Source: Terriglobus albidus (lineage in GTDB: Bacteria; Acidobacteriota; Terriglobia; Terriglobales; Acidobacteriaceae). From it: DNA of 64,000 nt. A program made the position numbers and the translations under genes. The stretch is taken from assembly GCF_025685425.1 (NCBI RefSeq), contig NZ_JAGTAS010000051.1, forward strand, positions 62,001 to 126,000, written 5' to 3'. Shown here piece after piece: positions 9,399 to 17,914 of this stretch (its first letter is position 1; every line of letters begins with the position of its first letter). Under the pieces are notes generated by a model, which worked only from the letters and a program-made list of their open reading frames with translations, had not been told where the DNA came from and made no database searches.

Positions 9399-9962
9399 TC
9401 AACGGATAGCAAAATCCGCACGGCAGCCGCGATCAACCCAGATGCCGTCGCGGTCATATCCCCAGGTTTCGCCCTGCCTGCAAGGCGACCCGCTGCGCTG
9501 CTTTATCAGCCGCACACCTCTCCTGATGGCTACACGGCAGTAGTTCCTGCCCATGTCGTTGGACTCACACGTAATGACACCGCTCGATGGACCCGACCAC
9601 CCATTATCCGGAGGCCTTGTATCCGGAGGTCTGTTATCTGGATACGGCGGATAGCCCGGACCACCGCCACCCTGGTACGCGTCCGCTCTCACAAGGAAGT
9701 CGGCACGGCAGCCACGATCCACCCAAATGCCGCGGCGATCGTATCCCCAGGTGTCGCCTTCCCTGCAAGGCGACCCACTGCGCTGATTCAGCAGCCTGAC
9801 TCCACGCGAGGTGTCCGCCTGGCAGTAGTGCCGCTTGCCGTCATCGGAGGCGCAGGTGAGTTTCGCGCCTTCACGATCCGTAGTTCCACTCTGAGCCTTG
9901 AGAGGTAATGCGGCAAGGACAAGGAAACCAAAGATAAACAGTAATAGTCGAAGTTGCTTCAT
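9399..9962 (-). CDS. Secreted tandem DUF3011 protein
   Basis: 187 residues from the ATG at 9962, which has GGGAGGGG just upstream on its strand; an upstream extension to 10007 is in frame but lies before the signal peptide. The signal peptide (MKQLRLLLFIFGFLVLAALPLKA) is followed by two copies of a roughly 60-residue DUF3011 unit. Each has four conserved cysteines in the pattern TC..YC...SPC...GCRADF plus the motif TWGYDR.GIWVDRGC. A Gly/Pro-rich linker (GGGGPGYPPYPDNRPP) joins them. Function is unknown; the paired cysteines suggest disulfide-stabilised extracellular or lectin-like modules. Confidence 0.85.
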   Translation of the reverse strand: MKQLRLLLFIFGFLVLAALPLKAQSGTTDREGAKLTCASDDGKRHYCQADTSRGVRLLNQRSGSPCREGDTWGYDRRGIWVDRGCRADFLVRADAYQGGGGPGYPPYPDNRPPDTRPPDNGWSGPSSGVITCESNDMGRNYCRVAIRRGVRLIKQRSGSPCRQGETWGYDRDGIWVDRGCRADFAIR

Positions 9963-10185
9963 AGTGCCCCTCCCATTCGCGTAGGACGTTGAGCCTAATT
10001 GAGCCAATAACCTGGATGGCTGCCTGTCGTACGTGTCAGCGGATTAGATGCAGAACAACTCCCTGACTGCTGCTACGCCACAGTCACTGAACCCAATAAA
10101 ATCTGCGAAATGAGATCACATATGGCGATTTGGCTCTCCTGATTTTCAGGGAAAGCCTTCTTTCGCGGATATATGGATTACTGAC

Positions 10186-10986
10186 TCAGATAAGGCTGCG
10201 GATGCTGCCACCATCCACGCCCCAAACTGCGCCGGTGACGTAAGAAGCGCGATCGCTGGCAAGAAACACCATGATGTTCGCGACCTCTTCTGGCTCGCCG
10301 AGCCGCTCCAGCGGAAGCTGCCGCAGCTTCATCTCGTGGTCGACGGCCTCCCGTGGGGGCATATTGTGGATCGCAGCCATGCCGTCGGCAAACCCACCAG
10401 GCCGCGACCAGAAGGTGCTCCAGATTGGCCCCGGGGCAACTGCATTGATGCGAACCCGGGGCGCCTCGGCGCGCGCAAGACTTTTCGTCAGGGAAAGCAT
10501 TGCGGCTTTGAGCGCACCATAGTCAGCCGGAACCGCTTCAGGCTGCCGCGCGAGATCGGATGCATTGTTCACAATGGAAGCGCCCTTTTTCTCTCGCAGC
10601 AGAGGCAGCAGTTGCCGGGTCGCGCGCACGGCCGACATGAAGTTCAACTGGAACGTCCGCTCCCACTGCTCGTCCGTCGTCTCCATAAACGGCTTCGGAT
10701 CGGCGTAGCCAACATTGTTGATTAACGCATCGAGGCCGCTGATCTGGCTCACCAGTGCATCAAGACCGCTCTTCATGCCTGCACCAGTGCTCAGATCTGC
10801 GACAGAGGCATAGGCCTTCACGCCCTGCGCACGAACCAGCTCAAGCGTATGCTCGAGTCCGGTTTTGTCGTGATCCACTGCCGCGACGTGCGCTCCCTCA
10901 CTCGCAAACGCAACTGCCGCAGCTCTGCCAATTCCATTTGCTGCTCCCGTAATGAGTACAGTCTTGCCTTCCAGGCCGGTCTGCAT
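10186..10986 (-). CDS. Short-chain dehydrogenase/reductase (SDR)
   Basis: Cytoplasmic NAD(P)-dependent oxidoreductase of 266 residues from the ATG at 10986, chosen because AAAGGA lies 7 nt upstream on its strand; ATG 11016 is a second possibility. It has the classical SDR marks: cofactor motif TGAANGIG, VDHD after strand 2, NNVG after strand 4, catalytic Ser within NNASD, and the YGALK Tyr-Lys pair. The C-terminal VTGAVWGVDGGS is typical. The Tyr is in YxxxK as expected. The substrate cannot be deduced, and there is no operon partner. Confidence 0.87.
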   Translation of the reverse strand: MQTGLEGKTVLITGAANGIGRAAAVAFASEGAHVAAVDHDKTGLEHTLELVRAQGVKAYASVADLSTGAGMKSGLDALVSQISGLDALINNVGYADPKPFMETTDEQWERTFQLNFMSAVRATRQLLPLLREKKGASIVNNASDLARQPEAVPADYGALKAAMLSLTKSLARAEAPRVRINAVAPGPIWSTFWSRPGGFADGMAAIHNMPPREAVDHEMKLRQLPLERLGEPEEVANIMVFLASDRASYVTGAVWGVDGGSIRSLI

Positions 10987-11131
10987 GCCGCAATCCTTTG
11001 GATTGATTTTTATCATTGAACGAGACCCTATAAAGGTGCAACTGCTCTTTATGAGGCGCTGTATGGAAAGAAGCAGAGAGCCGCGTCTGAGACGAGTAGT
11101 GCTGCTTCGAAATTTCTGCGCGGAGACAATT

Positions 11132-11536
11132 ATGCGCGATTTTGGCCTCACCCTCATTGTCTGCATTCTCATCAGTAGCACGAACTTAGCGAGCGTCGCC
11201 CAGCAAGCCCCGGCTCTATCGAAGACCGCCCTCGCCGTAAAACATAAGGCCGAAGGTCTCACCCCTCAAGCTCACATCACAGTGATCCGCATTGGCGCTC
11301 CTGAGGAGTTTGGCTGCTTCATCTCACATAGCCAGGATGGTTTTACGTTTTATGATGTCGACCAGAAGCAGGACGTGACGTTCAGATACGACGAAGTAAA
11401 GAAGATCAAAGACGGATATGGAGGATACAACTCCATCCAGGGCAGACATACCGATCGATCCAAAGGCATCATTATCGCCCTGGTCTTGGTAGCCGTATTG
11501 GGGGCTCTCATTGGAGCGGCCGCAGCAGCGAAATAA
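11132..11536 (+). CDS. Hypothetical secreted/membrane-anchored protein
   Basis: 134 residues from ATG 11132 with GGAGA 5 nt upstream. A signal peptide (MRDFGLTLIVCILISSTNLASVAQ) is followed by a beta-rich stretch (ITVIRIGAPEEFGCFIS, VTFRYDEVKKI), and the C-terminus is a hydrophobic helix (GIIIALVLVAVLGALIGAAAAA). The frame remains open upstream into the divergent SDR gene, but that part lacks a start with a ribosome site. I do not recognise the family. The layout suggests an exported protein anchored by its C-terminus. Confidence 0.65.
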   Translation: MRDFGLTLIVCILISSTNLASVAQQAPALSKTALAVKHKAEGLTPQAHITVIRIGAPEEFGCFISHSQDGFTFYDVDQKQDVTFRYDEVKKIKDGYGGYNSIQGRHTDRSKGIIIALVLVAVLGALIGAAAAAK

Positions 11537-11617
11537 CACACTATACCGGTCGACGGTGCAAATTATCGTGACTTCTCTCGTGTGAGCGCGGAAGGAGGTA
11601 ATCAGCAAGGAACTTGG

Positions 11618-11690
<73 letters not shown>

Positions 11691-11776
11691 AGATGGAAGC
11701 GGGTGGAATCACCGCTCTTGGCAGTTTACTGCAAGTCTTGAGCAAGGGGATTATGAGTCCATGCTTCCAAGCAGAT

Positions 11777-12850
11777 TCACGAGCCCATAGGGACAGGCAC
11801 GGCAACCTTCACCGAACGTGTGCCATACAGATAAAGACCCAACCAGGCCAACGGAGTCCATAGGTAATACGGTGATGTCATCCCGGCGCCGACCAGGACT
11901 TCCAGCAGGCCGGCAACGAGCACGCAGGCGAAGGGCGTCAGCGACTTCGCCTGATAGAGCGCAGCCATGAATGCAGGCAGCACGATGCACTCGTCCGTAA
12001 CCCACGCATAGGGCGCGACCAGCACAGAGACGAGCAGCACCAGGTTCCACTCCGGCCGTTTGAAGTAAACCCAGACACAGGCAATGGCGGCAGGCACAAG
12101 CTGAAGCCAGGGCCAGGAGCGATGGACCATGCGCAGCATCAGGCTCAGGGTGGGAATGAACTCATTCTGAAGGTCTGCACTCCCTATCATCTGGAGATAT
12201 TGCTGCCAGCCGTGCGGATCGATGGCGAGAGAGAACAGAACCATCCCTCCAATCGCCGTCACAGCCCCCAGCAGAGCGCGGCGGTGAAACAGGAGGAGCA
12301 CAACAAAAGGCAGGAAAAGATGCGGCTTAATTCCGCAGACGACCAGAGCCATCCCTGCGAGGAAGGGCTTCGAATCTTTCCAGCGCAGGAACACAACGAC
12401 GCCGAGCAGCAGGAAGAGGCCCATCTGGCCCGCCGTCAAACAGGCTAAGGCTGGTGGGAATAAGTAACCGATCAGATGCAGCCGGTCAGGCGGCCTTCCA
12501 TGCATCTCCCAGATGATCCGCACAGAGGCCATCAATGAGAGAACAAGGCCCAGCGACCAGAGAATAGCGGAAACCTTGTGGCTGAACAACGCTGCAAGCA
12601 CTGCCAGCGGAAACGCTGTCGGCGGATTGCGCATGTAGAACGGACGGTTATCGATGAAACCGGCCTGCTTCTCGACAGCCAGGATCGCAGGACCATACGG
12701 ATTCTGCTTATGCAGCAGTTGCTTGCCCGCGGCCCAGTAAGAGATGAAGTCTTTATTGGCCGCATTGCCTGACGACATGGCAAAGGACAGGAAGGCAACA
12801 CCAATCGCCAGTATGGAAGCAGCGACACCCATCCGTAGAAGCTTCTTCAT
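11777..12850 (-). CDS. GT87 / DUF2029 family membrane glycosyltransferase
   Basis: 357-residue polytopic membrane protein from ATG 12850, with GGAG 10 nt upstream on its strand. About nine to ten hydrophobic segments are visible. An early periplasmic-type loop has KDFISYWAAGKQLL followed by NPYGP, as in GT87 polyprenyl-phosphate-mannose-dependent mannosyltransferases. CGIKPHLFLPF is the conserved Lys-Pro-His helix of the family, and NPPTAF is also typical. The enzyme would add a sugar from a lipid-linked donor on the outer face of the inner membrane. The acceptor is unknown. Confidence 0.78.
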   Translation of the reverse strand: MKKLLRMGVAASILAIGVAFLSFAMSSGNAANKDFISYWAAGKQLLHKQNPYGPAILAVEKQAGFIDNRPFYMRNPPTAFPLAVLAALFSHKVSAILWSLGLVLSLMASVRIIWEMHGRPPDRLHLIGYLFPPALACLTAGQMGLFLLLGVVVFLRWKDSKPFLAGMALVVCGIKPHLFLPFVVLLLFHRRALLGAVTAIGGMVLFSLAIDPHGWQQYLQMIGSADLQNEFIPTLSLMLRMVHRSWPWLQLVPAAIACVWVYFKRPEWNLVLLVSVLVAPYAWVTDECIVLPAFMAALYQAKSLTPFACVLVAGLLEVLVGAGMTSPYYLWTPLAWLGLYLYGTRSVKVAVPVPMGS

Positions 12851-12990
12851 CGTGATCGAGCTCCAGAGAGGGCCCCACGGTAACACAACTCAGAACGAAT
12901 CTTCTAGAGTTTCCTGATCGCGAGCAGGTTACGTCGGCGACCTTCTTTATCACGTTGGCATCACACCTTGCTACCAAAGGAGGTTTCCTC

Positions 12991-13344
12991 ATGGCCGCGA
13001 CGAAGAAACAGGCAAAGAAGAGCACTCACGGCTCGCATGCAACCGGCTCGCACGCAACCGGCTCGCACGCAAAGGGCACATCCCGCCGGTGGTCGGCGAA
13101 GGTCAACACCGAATCCACCTATCCCGAAGAGGGCCTCTTCAAACAGGATGCCGAAACCATCGCCCGGCGACTGGCCTCGAAGAAGGTCTCGCCCAAGGGC
13201 CCGGCCTCCGGCATGCGCATGCTGGTCTTCTTCGAGAACCGCGCCGGCAACTCCCTCTCAACGGCACGCCGTAAAGTGCTGGAACATGCCAAGGAACTGC
13301 TGCACGAGAAGGTCGTCGCCGCCCGCAAGAAACGCGCCGCCTGA
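12991..13344 (+). CDS. DUF3175 protein with GSHATG repeats
   Basis: 117 residues from ATG 12991, with a strong AAAGGAGG just upstream. The basic N-terminus has a short repeat of the unit GSHATG (three near-copies, 13030-13077). Then comes the DUF3175 core: RRWSAKVN, TYPEEGLFKQ, ETIARRLASKK, GMRMLVFFENRAGNSLS and RRKVLEHAKELL. DUF3175 has no assigned biochemical role; the basic tails resemble small nucleic-acid-associated proteins, which is inference. A hairpin at 13375-13416 (arms CCACCTTGC) follows the gene but lacks a U-run. Confidence 0.85.
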   Translation: MAATKKQAKKSTHGSHATGSHATGSHAKGTSRRWSAKVNTESTYPEEGLFKQDAETIARRLASKKVSPKGPASGMRMLVFFENRAGNSLSTARRKVLEHAKELLHEKVVAARKKRAA

Positions 13345-13466
13345 TCTATCCGTCCGCTCTTACGAATGCCTTCCCCACCTTGCCCCGCCCTGACAACGTT
13401 AGGGTAAGCAAGGTGGCCACCAAAATCTAGACCCTCTCATCTAGCCTCTCTGCTAGGCTCGTCTGC

Positions 13467-13760
13467 ATGGGAGCATGGCTGCTGCACAAGCTCGCCTGGG
13501 CGCTGGGCATCGGAGCCCTCGCCACCATGGCACTGTACATGGGCGACTGGGCTGTGTGGCGCATCCGCGTTGCGCGAGGCGGCGGCATGGGCGAGGTGCA
13601 ACGCACCGAGGTTCAGATCGCATCCTTGAAGGGCAACAAGCTGGAGTACTACTATGGCGGCCAATGGCTGGCAGCCTGCAGCAAATCCATCTTCCCGCAG
13701 GCCGGCGAAGGCGCCTGCTGGTGGATCGATCGCCACCGCGAGGTCATCCAACGGTATTAG
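13467..13760 (+). CDS. Small membrane protein of unknown function
   Basis: 97 residues. One hydrophobic segment near the N-terminus (LGIGALATMALYMGDWAVW) is followed by a soluble domain with two cysteines and several aromatic residues (LEYYYGGQWLAACSKSIFP, GACWWIDRHREVIQRY). No clear ribosome site precedes the ATG. It reads like a conserved acidobacterial protein, but I cannot name a family. Confidence 0.6.
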   Translation: MGAWLLHKLAWALGIGALATMALYMGDWAVWRIRVARGGGMGEVQRTEVQIASLKGNKLEYYYGGQWLAACSKSIFPQAGEGACWWIDRHREVIQRY

Positions 13761-13766
13761 TGTGGT

Positions 13767-13842
13767 GTCTCATCCTGAGCGAACGGGGTCCCCAGCCAGC
13801 TTTGCTGGTTGGGGTGGTGAAGCGAAGGACCTGCTTTTCAGC
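13767..13842. repeat. Intergenic GTCATCCTGAGC...GAAGGACCTGC repeat with hairpin insert
   Basis: One of several copies in this window of a module opening with a TCATCCTGAGC-like block and closing with GCGAAGGACCTGCTTTTC. Here the middle holds a hairpin (CCCCAGCCAGC...GCTGGTTGGGG). Related copies are near 21678, 25721, 28321, 31061 and (inverted) 49698. Confidence 0.6.
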
Positions 13843-13924
13843 ACTTCCAGAATGACCTAATGTGACGGCGGACACCGATTCACATCCGCCATCTGGGCCA
13901 CGATCAAACATCGAGGTGAACCGC

Positions 13925-14479
13925 ATGACCCTGACCGTACGCAGCATCGCTCGGGAATCCATTGGCTGGTCGATCGCCTTGAGCGTCCTGATGATCCTTG
14001 TCGGCCTCTTCGCTCTCATTGCCCCACTGGCCGCAGGCGTCGCCGTCACCACCGTTATCGGCTGGCTGCTTCTGCTCAGCGGAGCCACCCATGTCTGGTT
14101 CGCCTGGCACGTCCGCAGCACCGGAGCCGTCATCTGGGAGGCACTCGTAGCCCTGGCCTACTTCTTCTGCGGCATCTATCTGCTGCTGCATCCTCTCGCC
14201 GGACTCGTCAGCCTTACTCTCATCCTCTCGGCCTATCTGCTGATAAAGGGCATCATAGAGCTGGTAGGAGGTTTCGGTCTGCGCGGCATGCCAGGCAGCG
14301 GCTGGATGCTGCTCGACGGCGTCTTCTCGATCGTGGTGGCGCTGATGATCTGGGCGCATCTACCCAGCTCCGCCGCCTGGGTTCCGGGAACACTGGTCGG
14401 TATCGCCATCCTCTTCAGCGGCTTCTCCCGCCTGCTGCTCTCACTCGCCGCACGGCGAGTCGTAACGGCTCTGCCATAA
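13925..14479 (+). CDS. HdeD/DUF308 family membrane protein
   Basis: 184 residues from ATG 13925, preferred because GAGGTG lies 6 nt upstream; a GTG at 13862 in the same frame has no ribosome site. Six hydrophobic helices come in a duplicated pattern typical of HdeD/DUF308 (ALSVLMILVGLFALIAPLAAG ... LDGVFSIVVALMIWAH). E. coli HdeD belongs to acid resistance, but the acidobacterial members are uncharacterised, and a stress role is only suggested. It ends 5 bp before thpR, so the two are probably co-transcribed. Confidence 0.82.
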   Translation: MTLTVRSIARESIGWSIALSVLMILVGLFALIAPLAAGVAVTTVIGWLLLLSGATHVWFAWHVRSTGAVIWEALVALAYFFCGIYLLLHPLAGLVSLTLILSAYLLIKGIIELVGGFGLRGMPGSGWMLLDGVFSIVVALMIWAHLPSSAAWVPGTLVGIAILFSGFSRLLLSLAARRVVTALP

Positions 14480-14484
14480 CCGCA

Positions 14485-15021
14485 ATGCGCCTATTCATCG
14501 GCTTACCCATCGCCGACGAAACCAGGGCAACCCTGCGCTCAATGGTGGACAGGCTGCGCACAAGCATTGATTCGAAGATAGGAAAGATCCGCTGGACCGA
14601 TCCCGAAGGCTGGCACATCACCCTGCAGTTCCTCGGCAACTGCAATGAGCAACAATACGACTGCCTGGTCCGCGCACTGCGTTTCGTGCAGATGCATCCA
14701 TTTCAGATCGAGGTCGACGGCCTGGACACCTTCGAACGTGCCGGAGTTCTGTTTGCGGGCGTGCGACTGAATGAAAACCTGGCCAGACTTCAGCATCAGA
14801 TCGTAAGGGAAACAACGACCTGCGGCTTTGCCCCTGAAGACCGGCCATACCATCCGCACATCACCTTGGCACGGACACCGAGGGGAACGAGAATCCCTCC
14901 TCACCAGCTCATGAGATCAAACTCCTCCACTTATCTCGCAGAAAAATTCTGTCTCTATGAGAGCGTGTCGGGAGTGAATGGCCCGCAGTATCCGATTAGA
15001 GCTCAGTTTCCAAACCAATAG
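14485..15021 (+). CDS. thpR: RNA 2',3'-cyclic phosphodiesterase
   Basis: 178-residue LigT/2H phosphoesterase, the normal length for the family. Both catalytic HxTx motifs are present: HITL at about residue 44 and HITL at about residue 125 in PYHPHITLAR. The N-terminal MRLFIGLP and RWTDPEGWHITL are typical of ThpR. Members open 2',3'-cyclic phosphates on RNA to 2'-phosphates in vitro; the cellular role is not settled. It follows the DUF308 gene after 5 bp. Confidence 0.9.
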   Translation: MRLFIGLPIADETRATLRSMVDRLRTSIDSKIGKIRWTDPEGWHITLQFLGNCNEQQYDCLVRALRFVQMHPFQIEVDGLDTFERAGVLFAGVRLNENLARLQHQIVRETTTCGFAPEDRPYHPHITLARTPRGTRIPPHQLMRSNSSTYLAEKFCLYESVSGVNGPQYPIRAQFPNQ

Positions 15022-15030
15022 AAAATACGG

Positions 15031-15140
15031 TTCGAGCTTACGCTCGAATTCCCACTCATGCTTCGCATGAATGGGGCACCCAGATCTTACCTACCTCAGA
15101 ATTGAGTGCCCCATCCATCGCATCGCGATGGGTGGGATGG
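15031..15140. repeat. Inverted pair of hairpin repeats beside the RAYT gene
   Basis: The first unit (15031-15083) has a TTCGAGC..GCTCGAA hairpin and then CCCA..CAT-GCTTCGC-ATG..TGGGGCACCC. The second (15107-15140) is the opposite orientation of the same type, GTGCCCCATCCATCGC and its mirror. They lie 7 bp from the stop of the transposase gene, where RAYT-associated REP pairs are expected. Confidence 0.65.
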
Positions 15141-15147
15141 TCAAACC

Positions 15148-15675
15148 TCAGGCGCCGCAGAATCCGGCGTAAGTCCACGACACTCGCTTCCGGATCTGTT
15201 CCGTCCACCACGAATCAATCTCGACGGTACCTGGAATGCCCGTCAAGTAATGCCGATAACTACTCCACGGCCAATCTTCAGGTCCTGCGACAAGACCGCG
15301 TGTCGAAGGATTCCGATGGATATAACGAAGCTTCTCAATCTCTTTTCCGCCAGAAAAGACATTGAAGTCGTAGTACCGCGTATGCCAGAAGTGCTCGCGC
15401 CCGGCTTTTAGTCTTCTTGATGTCTCTTGCTTCAAGAGCTTTACCGTCTGCGACAGAGATTCAAGTTCCGGCTCTGACACGAGCAAATGAACATGTTCCG
15501 GCATGACTACATATCCAACTACTTTAAACTGGTGCCTCTTACGCACACGCTCCAGGACAGACTCGAAGACGGTACATGCATCCGGCTCCCTTAGATAAGG
15601 GAGCCGTTGATAGCAACTGAAGGTCAGGAAATGGAGATGGTTCGCCTGTTGATACCTCTTGAGATGAGTAGGCAC
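15148..15675 (-). CDS. REP-associated tyrosine transposase (RAYT)
   Basis: 175-residue Y1 transposase-like single-strand endonuclease. The HUH pair is HVH at about residues 61-63 in MPEHVHLLVSEP, and the catalytic tyrosine is Y118 in LRYIHRNP. Both are intact, with the usual WPWSSYRHY near the C-terminus. RAYTs act on short palindromic REP sequences and are thought to spread them without being mobile themselves. It starts 6 bp after the glmS stop on the same strand, so it may be read from the glmS transcript. An inverted hairpin pair adjoins its 3' end. Confidence 0.9.
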   Translation of the reverse strand: MPTHLKRYQQANHLHFLTFSCYQRLPYLREPDACTVFESVLERVRKRHQFKVVGYVVMPEHVHLLVSEPELESLSQTVKLLKQETSRRLKAGREHFWHTRYYDFNVFSGGKEIEKLRYIHRNPSTRGLVAGPEDWPWSSYRHYLTGIPGTVEIDSWWTEQIRKRVSWTYAGFCGA

Positions 15676-15681
15676 GACCTA

Positions 15682-17559
15682 CTACTCCACCGTCACACTC
15701 TTCGCCAGATTCCTCGGCTGGTCCACATCACACCCTCTCCTCACAGCGATGTGATACGCCAGTAACTGCAGCGGCACCGTCTCCAGAATCGGCAACAACA
15801 ACTCCGGAGCCGCCGGGATATGCAGCGTGTGCTCCACCAGTTTGCTGATCTCGTGATCGCCTTCCGTCGCAATCGCGATCACGCGGCCTGAGCGGGCCGT
15901 GACCTCCTGGATATTCGAGAGCGTCTTCTCATACTTCAGCACCGACTGCGGGTCCGTCGGGTCCTGCGTCGCAATCACCACCACCGGCAGACTTTCATCG
16001 ATCAACGCATTCGGCCCATGCTTCATCTCGCCCGCCGGATAGCCCTCGGCGTGGATGTAAGAGATCTCCTTCAGCTTCAGCGCACCTTCCAAAGCGATGG
16101 GGTAATGAATGCCGCGGCCGAGGAAGAGGAAGTCGCGCGCATTGGAGAACGACTTTGCCAGATTCGCGCAGGCATCATCCACAGAGCGCAGCACCTCCTC
16201 CACCTTGCCCGGAATCTTCGAGAGCTCCGTCACCAGCTGCAGGCTCTGCTCCGCCGCTGCCGTGCCGCGTTGCTGCGCCAGGTACAGCGCCAGCGTGAAC
16301 AGTGCCGTAAGCTGCGCAGTGAACGCCTTGGTCGAGGCCACACCGATCTCCGGCCCCGCATTCGTTGTGATCGTCCCGTGCGCCTCGCGCGTAATCGCCG
16401 CGCCCACCACATTGCAGATAGCCAGTGTCGGAATACCGAGCGAGATCATCTCGCGCTGTGCCGCGATCGTGTCAGCCGTCTCGCCCGACTGCGTGATCAG
16501 CAAGCCGATCTCGTTCGGACTGGCGATCGGGGAGCGATAGCGATACTCACTGGCGTAATCCACCTCAACCGGCAGGCGGGCCAGCCGCTCGATCATGAAT
16601 TTGCCCGCAAGCGCCGCATGCCACGAGGTTCCGCAGGCAGCGATCGTAAGCTGCGTCGCCCGGCGAAACTCCTCCGGCCCCAGCTTCAGATCCGGCAGGA
16701 AGACCTGTCCACTCTCGAGCGAGACACGCCCCAGCGTGGTGTCGCGGATAGCGCGCGGCTGCTCATTGATCTCCTTCAGCATGAAGTGCTTGTAGCCGCC
16801 CTTCTCTGCCTGGATGGGATCCCACAGAATGCGCTGTGGTGTGCGATGCACTGGGCTACCTTCGAAATCAGTAAACCGCGCGCCCGCGGGCGTAAGCACC
16901 GCCAGGTCGCCGTCGGCCAGATACACAATGTCCCGGGTGTGATGCAGGATGCCGGGCACATCCGAGGCGAGGAAGTACTCGCCATCGCCAATACCGATCA
17001 CCGCCGGAGGTCCACTACGCGCCGCAATCAGTGTGTCTGGAGTATTCGCCGAGAGCACGCCAATGGCAAAGGCTCCGGTCAGGCGCTTCACCGCGCGCCG
17101 CACGGCAGCCTCCAGCGCCTCGGCGCCCTTATCCGGACCGCCCTTCAGCTCCTCTTCGATCAGGTGAGCAATGATCTCCGTATCGGTCTCGGTGACGAAG
17201 CTGTGTCCCTTGGCCACGAGCTCCTGCTTGAGCTGCAGGTAATTCTCGACGATGCCGTTGTGCACCACCACCAGCGTTCCGCTGCAATCGCGGTGTGGAT
17301 GAGCGTTCTCCTCGGTCGGACGCCCATGCGTCGCCCAGCGCGTGTGGCCGATACCATAGTTGCCGTGCAGAGGCTGGCCGGCGATCACCGTCTCCAGGTT
17401 GCGCAGCTTGCCCGGAGCACGCCGCAACTCCAGCCCTGAGTCAGAACCGGCGACAGCGATTCCGGCTGAGTCATAGCCGCGATACTCCAAACGGCGAAGA
17501 CCTTCAATGATAACGGGAACAACAGGCTTGGGTCCGATGTATCCAACGATGCCACACAT
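15682..17559 (-). CDS. glmS: Glucosamine-6-phosphate synthase (isomerising)
   Basis: 625-residue enzyme converting fructose-6-phosphate and glutamine to glucosamine-6-phosphate, the first step to UDP-GlcNAc. The start is ATG 17559 so that Cys2 of MCGIVGY is the nucleophile; the Met two codons upstream would mask it. The class II glutaminase (RWATHG, NGIVENY, ETDTEI) is followed by two SIS domains ([46 protein letters not shown]) and the C-terminal [11 protein letters not shown]. The product feeds peptidoglycan and the wecB substrate. A MITE-like element lies 28 bp upstream, within the probable leader; I see no glmS ribozyme. Confidence 0.96.
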   Translation of the reverse strand: MCGIVGYIGPKPVVPVIIEGLRRLEYRGYDSAGIAVAGSDSGLELRRAPGKLRNLETVIAGQPLHGNYGIGHTRWATHGRPTEENAHPHRDCSGTLVVVHNGIVENYLQLKQELVAKGHSFVTETDTEIIAHLIEEELKGGPDKGAEALEAAVRRAVKRLTGAFAIGVLSANTPDTLIAARSGPPAVIGIGDGEYFLASDVPGILHHTRDIVYLADGDLAVLTPAGARFTDFEGSPVHRTPQRILWDPIQAEKGGYKHFMLKEINEQPRAIRDTTLGRVSLESGQVFLPDLKLGPEEFRRATQLTIAACGTSWHAALAGKFMIERLARLPVEVDYASEYRYRSPIASPNEIGLLITQSGETADTIAAQREMISLGIPTLAICNVVGAAITREAHGTITTNAGPEIGVASTKAFTAQLTALFTLALYLAQQRGTAAAEQSLQLVTELSKIPGKVEEVLRSVDDACANLAKSFSNARDFLFLGRGIHYPIALEGALKLKEISYIHAEGYPAGEMKHGPNALIDESLPVVVIATQDPTDPQSVLKYEKTLSNIQEVTARSGRVIAIATEGDHEISKLVEHTLHIPAAPELLLPILETVPLQLLAYHIAVRRGCDVDQPRNLAKSVTVE

Positions 17560-17587
17560 GTCCACCAGTGTAAGATGGGACGCCCCG

Positions 17588-17703
17588 GTGAAGCATTTTC
17601 CCTGTAGGTGTAGAGTAGGGCTTCTGCATCTATGGGCGTTTTCCGCAATGAAAACGCCGCTGCAAGCCCTTCCGGGATACCCAGCAACAGGGAAAACGCT
17701 CTA
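17588..17703. repeat. MITE-like palindromic element, copy 1
   Basis: About 116 bp bounded by inverted ends (GCATTTTCCCTGT at the left, ACAGGGAAAACGCTCTA at the right) with a central perfect hairpin GGCGTTTT...AAAACGCC. It closely matches 37370-37485 and the reverse complement of 59255-59367. It sits 28 bp before the glmS start codon. Confidence 0.85.
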
Positions 17704-17914
17704 GAAGATCAAGAACAAACACAGTCCTGAGATTCCCTATGCGTGGATTTCCAGATTTCCAGACTGGAACCATCCCCACTAATAACCCGAGAGGACCTCT
17801 TCATAACCTGAGAAAATATCTCCTGGATCCGGCGAACAATACACCCTAGCGGTCCGTATCTCCCGTTGGCTCTCAGCCGGGAGCCGTCCCCTTTGGTTTT
17901 AAGGAGTTCCATCT

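Noticed and set aside
16018-17439. Long forward ORF of 473 residues opposite glmS
   Set aside because: Antisense to a fully conserved glmS; Arg/Leu/His-rich composition typical of a GC-rich shadow frame.
15682-17565. glmS start two codons upstream at 17565
   Set aside because: It would place two residues before the nucleophilic Cys, which must follow the initiator Met.
17385-17687. ORFs across the MITE-like element (also 37307-37504 and 59169-59561) that share a short peptide
   Set aside because: The shared peptide arises only because the repeat itself is shared; there are no independent start sites or conservation outside the element.
17560-17914. glmS ribozyme
   Set aside because: The region before glmS is mostly the MITE-like element; no ribozyme core is recognisable.
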